Origin: Meandrina meandrites | Taxonomy: Eukaryota; Cnidaria; Anthozoa; Scleractinia; Meandrinidae | Direction of reading: 5' to 3' | NCBI GenBank assembly: GCA_963693305.1 | Contig: OY855913.1 | Location: forward strand, 24,884,614 to 24,948,613 | Length of the DNA: 64,000 bases | Part shown: positions 57,226-64,000 of the stretch, in pieces | Numbering within the stretch: the first letter of the stretch is position 1 | Layout: every line of letters starts with the position of its first letter | The notes under the pieces: generated by a model | Told to the model about the DNA's origin: nothing | What the model saw: the letters and a program-made list of their open reading frames with translations, nothing else | Database searches by the model: none | Position numbers and translations under genes: made by a program

Positions 57226-57537
57226 GGGACGGACCATTTGACTTTTGAGGTGGGGGGGGGGGGGGGGGGTTGGGTGATTTTGAAAAAAAATATCCTGCAA
57301 GCATACTTGTACAAAAAAAATTCATGCACACGACCAATGCCGAAAAAAAATTTCATACACGTTCAGTCAGCCGAATCCTGCAGCATGTTATATGGAGAAA
57401 AAAATATCATGCACACACCTGCCCTGAGAAAAAAAATCCTAGCGCATGAAATAGTAAAAAAAAATTCATGCCTATACCAAATCACCCACCCCCCCCCCCC
57501 CCCCCCCCCCCCCCTCAAAAGTCAAATGGTCCACCCC
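57226..57537. mobile_element. TTA-flanked MITE, 312 bp
   Basis: TTA at 57223-57225 and 57538-57540. Ends are GGGACGGACCATTTGACTTT, inverted, with long G and C runs just inside. The first 12 bases match the element at 21683, so the two belong to related families. Confidence 0.88.
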
Positions 57538-58251
57538 TTAGTTACATATGTAGACGACCAGGAAGAATTACAGCAAGTGAAGTAGTTAGACCTGAATAAA
57601 TAGTATCTAGACCCGGCCTCCCCGGGTATCTAGACCTTGGTTTTCACGCGACGTCATCAAAATTTTAAAATCCAGAATCGCGCAAGACAGCTGAGTTTTT
57701 ATCATTCACTGGCTGTTAGACATCCTTAATATATATCTTGTTGTAGGTTTTTAGCTCGATAGCAGCAGCCGTCTTAAAGATATACCATTTTGAATTTTTC
57801 GGAATTTCACGCCACACGACATCAAGATGGCTGCCAGAAGGCTGTCACGTATGCTTTTAAAAAAGCCTCATCCTGTGATTTTTAACAATCTGAACAGTTG
57901 AGGTTTTGCGAGAAGTGTTTATGTGAATGTTTACTTGCTCATGAGAGAGATCTGACTGCCTTTTATTGCAGAAGTGGATTCCAGATGTTTTCATTGATTT
58001 CCAGCCGCCATCATGTTGGTGCCCAATAATATTCCTGAGTTTTTTCACTCAATAGTTTTGCAATTACTATTTTGCGGCGTGACAGTGGAAACCAGCAAAA
58101 ATAAACATTTATAACCGTTACTTGACTAAAATGGCGGTATGTAACTACTGTAACTGACGTTTCAAATCTTAACCCAGGGCGTACTTACAGAACTAAAACT
58201 ACAGTACAATACCATAGTACTCGGTTTTAGCAGAAACGCCAGACGATCTGT

Positions 58252-58304
58252 TCCTCTCCTCTCCTCTCCTCTCCTCTCCTCTCCTCTCCTCTCCTCTCCT
58301 CTCC
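58252..58304 (+). repeat. (CTCCT)n pentamer upstream of paralog C
   Basis: About 10.6 units on the coding strand, 220 bp before the ATG. The sequence between it and the ATG also matches the paralog A leader (TATTTCCGAGAAA; ACAGTYAAGGAATTC). Confidence 0.9.
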
Positions 58305-58523
58305 GTATATTTTATTCAAATCAATCCTGACATTGACAAATCATGTTGCTTTAAAACAAAGGTTGGTCACTGAAGCAGAAATGCCTATTGTGACTATTGC
58401 CTATTTCCGAGAAAGGCTTACTCCTTCCGCGTATATCAACAGGATCTACTGCAAGAAGAAATTAAGAACTCCTTGTGTTCATATATACAGTTAAGGAATT
58501 CAAATATCAAAATCTTTAGAAAC

Positions 58524-59886
58524 ATGGAAGAACCGAGTGCTAAAAGGCTGCGTTTGGCCACAGAAGAATCCCTTAATCACCAGCGTTACAGATCCATTAG
58601 GCTCGACATGGAGAAGTACGATGGATGGGTTCGTAATCTTTCAGACAATGAACTCGTCAGCGTGTTTGAGCTCGGAGTCAAAGTCAAAGAATCCGTTATC
58701 TTCACCGTAGACGTCACCCAAAAGTTCATGGAAAAGGCGCTCTCTTCACAGATGCAACCGGTCAAGGACATCGTCGAGAACATCGAGAAGGAGGTGAAGC
58801 AACAAGTGCAGTCGGTGCAAGAAAATGTCACCACAAATGTAAGTGATCAAATGAAGAAAATGTCGGACAACGTGCAAGGGCTCAAAGGCGATTTGACAAG
58901 GGATATCAGTGAAACGCTTGCTCCAGGTGTGAGACAAATCCAGGACACGATGGGCAAAATTGAAGGGAAAGTGAATGAACAGGTTCGAAAGGTTCAGTCA
59001 AACGTCACAGAAAGTGTTTGTGAGAATGTGAAGAAAATGGCAGAGAACATGCTTGATTTTAAACAAACTATGAGTGAAAATATCAAGAGCATCGGAACCA
59101 AGTTAGAGGAAGATGTAAAGAGTGTCACAGCAAAAGTACCACCCCTTGATTCGGTGAAGAACGAGATAAAAGAATCAGAAAAGCGAATCACTGATGCGCT
59201 GGAGAAGCATAAGGGGCAGCTCGATGAGATATCTGCTAAGTTAGCAAATCCCAGCAAGAAAGGAGCTCGTGCAGAGAGAAATGTGCTCGACATCCTAAAC
59301 CATAACCTTTGCAGTTCCGGCTTCAACTTTAATGACACGTCTTCTGAGCGAGGGAAAGGGGATATTGAAGCTGAGTCTTCCGACGGTCACAAGATCAGCT
59401 AAGATCATGATTGAAGTAAAAGACTGGCGTAAAAATTTGAGTAAGGAGACAGTTGAATCATTTGAAAGAAACCTCGCTAAGTCCCCTGATTTTAAAGTGG
59501 GCATCTTGCTGTCGATGAGTAGCAGCATCGCCAGACGTTCAAAGGGAAGCAAAATTGAAGTTGCTTTCGATCAAGAGCAAAGGCAGTATCAGATCTACGT
59601 GCCAAACGCATACATGAACAACGAGGAGCATCTGATCGTGTGGAGCGTGGTAATGGCCGCCGAGTTAGCAAAGATAGAGGGTGGAGACTTGGGAGAAAGG
59701 AAGACCCAAGAACTGAAGAAGATCTACAAACAGTTTCAAGAAAATCTAACGCATAGTCAGGGTTGCCGAACAAATCTTGCATCTCTGGAGGACGTGGTGA
59801 GAAAGCTGAAAGACAACATCGTTCCAATCCTCGACACCGTCGATAATACAAAGAACGATATATACAAACTGCTGCATTCATCCTAG
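58524..59886 (+). pseudogene. Coiled-coil PD-(D/E)XK nuclease-like protein, paralog C (chimeric, frameshifted)
   Basis: The ATG at 58524 (MEEPSAKRLRLAT) matches the start of A; the longer open frame from 58473 is leader. The N-terminal module, both 59-residue coiled-coil repeats and the promoter resemble A. From about GARAERNVLDIL onward, the nuclease-like domain, YQIYVPNAYMNNEEH and IYKLLH resemble B. The frame ends at a TAA at 59400-59402, because AAGATCAGCT at 59391-59400 is a 10-bp insertion followed by a second AAGATC. The insertion lies directly before the IMIEVKD motif, so E-x-K is out of frame. The second half (to the stop at 59886) is otherwise open and conserved. An AATAAA occurs at 60226. 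It is a recent pseudogene, or intact with an assembly error. Confidence 0.82.
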
Positions 59887-60797
59887 AACGTCCGCTAACT
59901 TTGCTGAGTTAACGGACTGTACTGAAAAATCCTGTGATAAATAGACTCATGTTTGAACATTTTAGACCTAGAAGTATGCTAGAAGTGATCGAACTGTAAA
60001 GCAGCTTGTGCATGACTTAAATTGCATATAGCGGTAGTATATATAATTAACTAATTGAGCCTATGGCATATTTTAGTGCAAACACAAACAAAGGAACTCT
60101 GCGTTTGAGACAATTCTTTGATAGCCGCTTGATAATCTTTATGTTTTAGATATTTTCCGTTACAAGTTTTTTGGCATGCGACGAAATTTAGATTTTAAAT
60201 TCATAATAATAGTTATATTTGCTTCAATAAATTTCACGTTGCACCTTGTCATGCTCAGTGAAGTTGTTCAGTGTTACTGCTCATATTAAAGAACCCTGGA
60301 AAAGTCATTATCAAACGTCTAGTGGTAAAAATTGAAAAGTCCCATTCACAGTCCTAGCACTGCAAGATCTTTATGGTAAGAGTTAGCACTGAAAGATGAT
60401 CTAAATAAGTCTTGGCATAGAAAGGAGGGTAGCCGAAAGGGTTTATGCCTGACGCGTGATAAGGACAAAAATTAGATCGTGACGCGTGAAGATAGAGGGA
60501 AAAGAAGACCGTGACGCGTGGAAATAGCGAGAAAAGGAGCGGGATTCGTGAATTTTGGTGTTTCAAGTATACGTGACACGTGAATTTGGTTAAATGTTGT
60601 GCGTGAATCACGACCCCCTCCCCTCCCCCTTTGCCGCCCTCTAGAAAGGTTGTAGTCTACTCAGTGGCAGTTTAGTTAATTCAGCCTGAGGGCTGAACAG
60701 TTCGCGGAAGCTTTTAACTTTCCCGGAACAAGAACATTGACATTTTTTGTGGCTCCAGATAACTTCCGGTTACTCTCAGTTTGCGAAAATACGATTA
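59887..60797. other. 3' flank of paralog C
   Basis: It begins with TTTGCTGAGTT, also found just past the stop of paralog B. Several GTGACGCGTGAA phrases occur at 60440-60600. No gene seen. Confidence 0.5.
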
Positions 60798-61247
60798 CCG
60801 TAATGATTCGATTTAGCGCCCGGGGCGCTTATTTACTTTTGGCACCTCAAGGGAGGGCGCTTATTCGAGACAGGGCGCTTATTCGGGACAGGGCGCTTAT
60901 TTAATTTTTCGAGAAACAACCAAATGTTCACAACAAAACTATCAATAACAGAAACTGTAACAGTAACAAATTGTTAAAAGTTCCTTTACTTTTAAAAGAA
61001 TTCTTCATTTTAGCAGTAAATATATACCATGGATAGTAAAGAGAATATACATGTACGGTACGGTGAATGTTCACGAGTTTATCTACGGTGCCTAACAATA
61101 ACAAAAACTGTAAGAATGGGGGCGCTTATAAGAATGGGGGCGCTTATTGGAATAGGGGCGCTTATTTACAAAAACACATTCGAATGGGGGCGCTTATTCG
61201 GAAGGGGGCGCTTATTGGAAGGAGGGCGCTAAATCGAATCATTACGG
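60798..61247. mobile_element. TA-flanked MITE, 450 bp
   Basis: TA at 60796-60797 and 61248-61249; ends CCGTAATGATTCGATTTAGC, inverted. The interior has repeated GGGGCGCTTATT units in direct array. Diverged GCGCTTATT-like units also occur, inverted, at 6870-7000. Confidence 0.88.
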
Positions 61248-61249
61248 TA

Positions 61250-63306
61250 GCTGTTGATCTGACGAGAATAACGTCATTTAAGCTTCAAAAATACGCCGCT
61301 CGTGGAGTTGAACTTGTAGTGATGCGTGACACGTTTAGTAACACGATTGTAAGACAAAAAGTAACATTATAGGGAAAATAAAAATATTTTGTAAAAGTGA
61401 CAAGAAAATTCATAAAGCATTTCGGTAATTGCGTTCAAAACAGTGCGAGCTCGAGCGTTGCAGGGTTCCCAGCCTTAACATGTTTTCCATTTTAGTAGCA
61501 GTTGCTTCCGGCTAAGGCTTGATCTGGTTAACACCTTCAGTCTCCTAACGAGTGATTGTGTATGAGCAGCCGGGAGTGACTTGTAAAGTTAAATTGAGCC
61601 CGCACTATTTCGTGTCGTAGAACTGTTGTGCTCATTACGTAATGCTAGAATATTTGTAATATGCGTTCCCGCTTGATTGGATTTCACGAATCTGAAACTT
61701 TTCGGTGCCTCAACGAAGATTTATCTTTTAAAAATGCTACTCAAGTGGTGCGCCCTGACTAAACGAATGAAAAAGAGAAAAAGCTCTATAAAGTCCCACC
61801 CGTCTCTTCTACCTCTACCCCCTCCCCCACCCCCTTAAAAATACGACCACGTCTAGAGGTTCCGTTTTAACAATTCCCTCCGCCTCTATTAAGCCCTTCC
61901 CCTTCTTCCCTAGATGGTAACACATGACAATTTTTAAACAACAAGACATAGCAACTTTTTTCTTTTAAGGTGTTCATCCACCTTATCAATTTATTCATCC
62001 TCTGTTGGGGCCTTGCATTTGCATATTACTGTTGCTATTTTGCGAAAATGTGTCACAAAACAGCTCTAAAACATTAAACATTCCACTTCACGACAGTAAT
62101 CGTGGTCCGTGATATTTAAGAATTATCTTTCGGGGGGGGGGGCATTCTTGTCCATATTACTGATAATCAAGTAGCGATCATATTTTCTAGTCTACTCAAA
62201 GGCAGGCTGCCTGGCACACAAGGCTTCGTTGCCACGATCGTAGCCTTCGTTTAGCCGAGGAGATGGCTGCAATCAGGCAACGATCATTTGAAGCGCCAAT
62301 GCAGGATTACTCTGCGTTCAGTTTCATAAGTTATCAACAAACATTATTCGCTTGATTCGACCGAATTAAAACTTGCAATTTGTAATGAAAAGTGCCTCAA
62401 ACCGACAGAAATGAAAGCTAGGTTACCGTTTCATCTCGGATTAGCGTTATTTTAATCGGCTTTCGGTCAACTTGGCCCTGAGCATTTGTTTTTGATCTGA
62501 CAATCTTCAATATTAGAGTGTAGATCTGTTTCTCCTTCCTAGTTAAGGCATTCGCGTAACTGTGAATCGCACAACCTGGGTGACGCAGAGGATGTAATAT
62601 CAACTGCTTCCATACTTCTTGTAAAACCTGGTATAACGTTCTTTAATACTGGAGGACACATTCCGTTTCTCTTTGTGAGTAAAATGGAATCTTTCGCTCT
62701 CCTGTGAATGTCGCAAACTAGCTTCACAGAAGCTGTACTGTCAACTGCCTCCATACTATATTTACTCTTGTTTAGCTAAGTATACAGTCTTCATTGCGTG
62801 AGAATAGGCTTGCACGCAGTCTCGCGTTTGAATGGGATCCGCTCCTTTACTTCTTTTACTGTTGGACAGGAACCGACGCAAACCGGCCAAGACCATTACA
62901 TTGACTGTTAAGCTCTCGGACATTTCACTTGCTATTCCATGAGTGTTATAATCTGGCTGTCGCTATGACTTGTGGGCGATGGATTCTTCGCATGTTGGAA
63001 GCGTCGGAACTTTCACTTGATATTAACACTAACAATTGGTATTTCTGCTTCTTTCTTTCACGACTTCCCCGAATGTGGCGGTACAAGACCGTTCAACTGA
63101 GTGGCGTGTCCACTGTCTGCAAGCCATTCCTACAACGGGACAAAGATAAAGCGAGATTTATCTTCACGATCAATCAAAAGGTTATGATACTGCAATGGAT
63201 TACTGTTCAGTTTCACCCAACGGGCTTTGCGATCGGTTCTTATTAAAACAATAAGAAATGGCCGCAAGGCCACCTGGACGAAACTTGGCTTATAGCAACG
63301 CTGTTT
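61250..63306. other. Intergenic, no supported gene
   Basis: Several open frames exist but none shows a recognised domain or a consistent splice pattern. The minus-strand frame 62754-62580 contains a diverged two-copy phrase MEAVDSTAS / MEAVDITSSAS, noted without interpretation. Confidence 0.4.
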
Positions 63307-63312
63307 TCTTAC

Positions 63313-63407
63313 CTGGAATCTATCTTGCACATCTTTCTGGAGCTGTCGTCTTTGCTGCTTACTCAGTGACGATGTTTTAACTACTTGATACCAGTTGTTG
63401 ATAGCCC
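63313..63407 (-). CDS. Possible isolated coding exon
   Basis: Between an acceptor (TTTGCAG) and a donor (GTAAGA) on the minus strand, an open segment encodes AINNWYQVVKT then SSLSKQQRRQLQKDVQDRFQ. Its composition is protein-like, and the splice sites are good. No partner exons or family were recognised, so this could be chance. Confidence 0.35.
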
Positions 63408-63531
63408 TGCAAAGAAATGGAACAGACTTAAAACCATGTTGCGCAACGAAACAAAAAAGCCAAAAAAAAAACAATGCAAACAAACAATGAAATTACATCA
63501 TCAAGCGCAATATACAAATGAGATCTCACAG

Positions 63532-63812
63532 TAGCCAGTGGAAAGCGCGGGAAAGCTTGTAACCAGTGACCGTGAAGCACGGGAAAACATGTAACCAGTG
63601 ACAAGCGCGGGAAAACAACTAACCAGTGACAAGCGCGGGAAAACATGTAACCAGTGACAAGCGCGGGAAAACATGTAACCAGTGACAAGCGCGGGAAAAC
63701 TTGTAACCAGTGACAAGCGCGGGAAAACATGTAACCAGTGGCAAGCGCGGGAAAACTTCTAACTGGTGGCAAGCGAGAGAGAACATGTCACGAGTGCCAA
63801 GCGCGGGAAAAG
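63532..63812. repeat. Minisatellite of a ~27-bp GTGACAAGCGCGGGAAAACA unit
   Basis: About ten units of GTGACAAGCGCGGGAAAACA followed by TGTAACCA, diverging at both ends. The overlapping minus-strand open frames (FSRACHWLHV-type repeats) are translations of the array, not genes. Confidence 0.9.
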
Positions 63813-64000
63813 GTGCGTAAGTAAATCCTGACAGGCTTTGGTTTTGCACCTGATTGGCTGAAAAGCCGAAGCCTTACTCTGATTGGTTAAAACGTACTGT
63901 ACGATGTTTTGCAGCTTTTTAAGATCCACCGAACGCATAACAGGGTAAAAGAGACTTTGTTCATTGACAAGCACATTCACTTGTAGCGATTAGCCACTTA

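Noticed and set aside
63428..63849. Repetitive minus-strand proteins (FSRACHW-type)
   Set aside because: They read through the 27-bp minisatellite in every frame; no start, domain or splice support.

Overview
This is an intron-rich, repeat-saturated animal nuclear segment. There are no operons, CRISPR arrays or rRNA. The gene complement (lysosomal phospholipase B-like, phosphoserine phosphatase, a plant/fungal-type TauD/TfdA dioxygenase), short introns packed with MITEs and two tRNA-derived SINE families all point to an anthozoan cnidarian, most likely a stony coral. That assignment is inference; no marker gene fixes it. Exon models were built by hand from translated exons, GT/AG sites and phase agreement.

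Layout. (1) 1.4-8.7 kb, minus: a gene of seven phase-compatible exon segments encoding zinc-binding clusters, an RNase H-like/DDE-transposase-like core and a SAP-like tail. It carries one frameshift/stop, and one intron holds 211 uninterrupted ATG triplets. (2) 12.5-14.7 kb, plus: only the last two exons of a phospholipase B-like (PLBD) copy, with a decayed Penelope-like reverse transcriptase in the intron between them. (3) 15.7-19.2 kb, minus: a complete three-exon TauD/TfdA-type dioxygenase. (4) 23.2-33.1 kb, plus: a complete 11-exon PLBD gene including a 13-nt microexon. (5) 34.5-37.4 kb, minus: an unrecognised locus with tandemly duplicated small exons. (6) 41.2-47.7 kb, minus: a complete seven-exon phosphoserine phosphatase. 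(7) 52.8-59.9 kb: three paralogous intronless genes (two minus, one plus) joining a long coiled coil to a PD-(D/E)XK nuclease-like domain. The third is a chimera of the other two and is frameshifted.

The spaces between genes, and many introns, are filled by non-autonomous DNA transposons whose ends can be read directly. Six have TTAA target sites, four have TWA (TTA/TAA), three have TA, and two have perfect 10-bp target duplications (Mutator-like). There are also SINEs, hammerhead-ribozyme-like motifs of the kind found in Penelope-like elements, and micro/minisatellites.

The most novel item is the coiled-coil/PD-(D/E)XK family at 52.8-59.9 kb. It shows internal repeat growth, duplicated promoters and a recombinant third copy, which looks like a rapidly evolving nuclease family of unknown role. 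The zinc-finger/RNase H-like/SAP gene and the tandem-exon locus come next. No shared pathway is evident among the housekeeping genes; their adjacency looks incidental.
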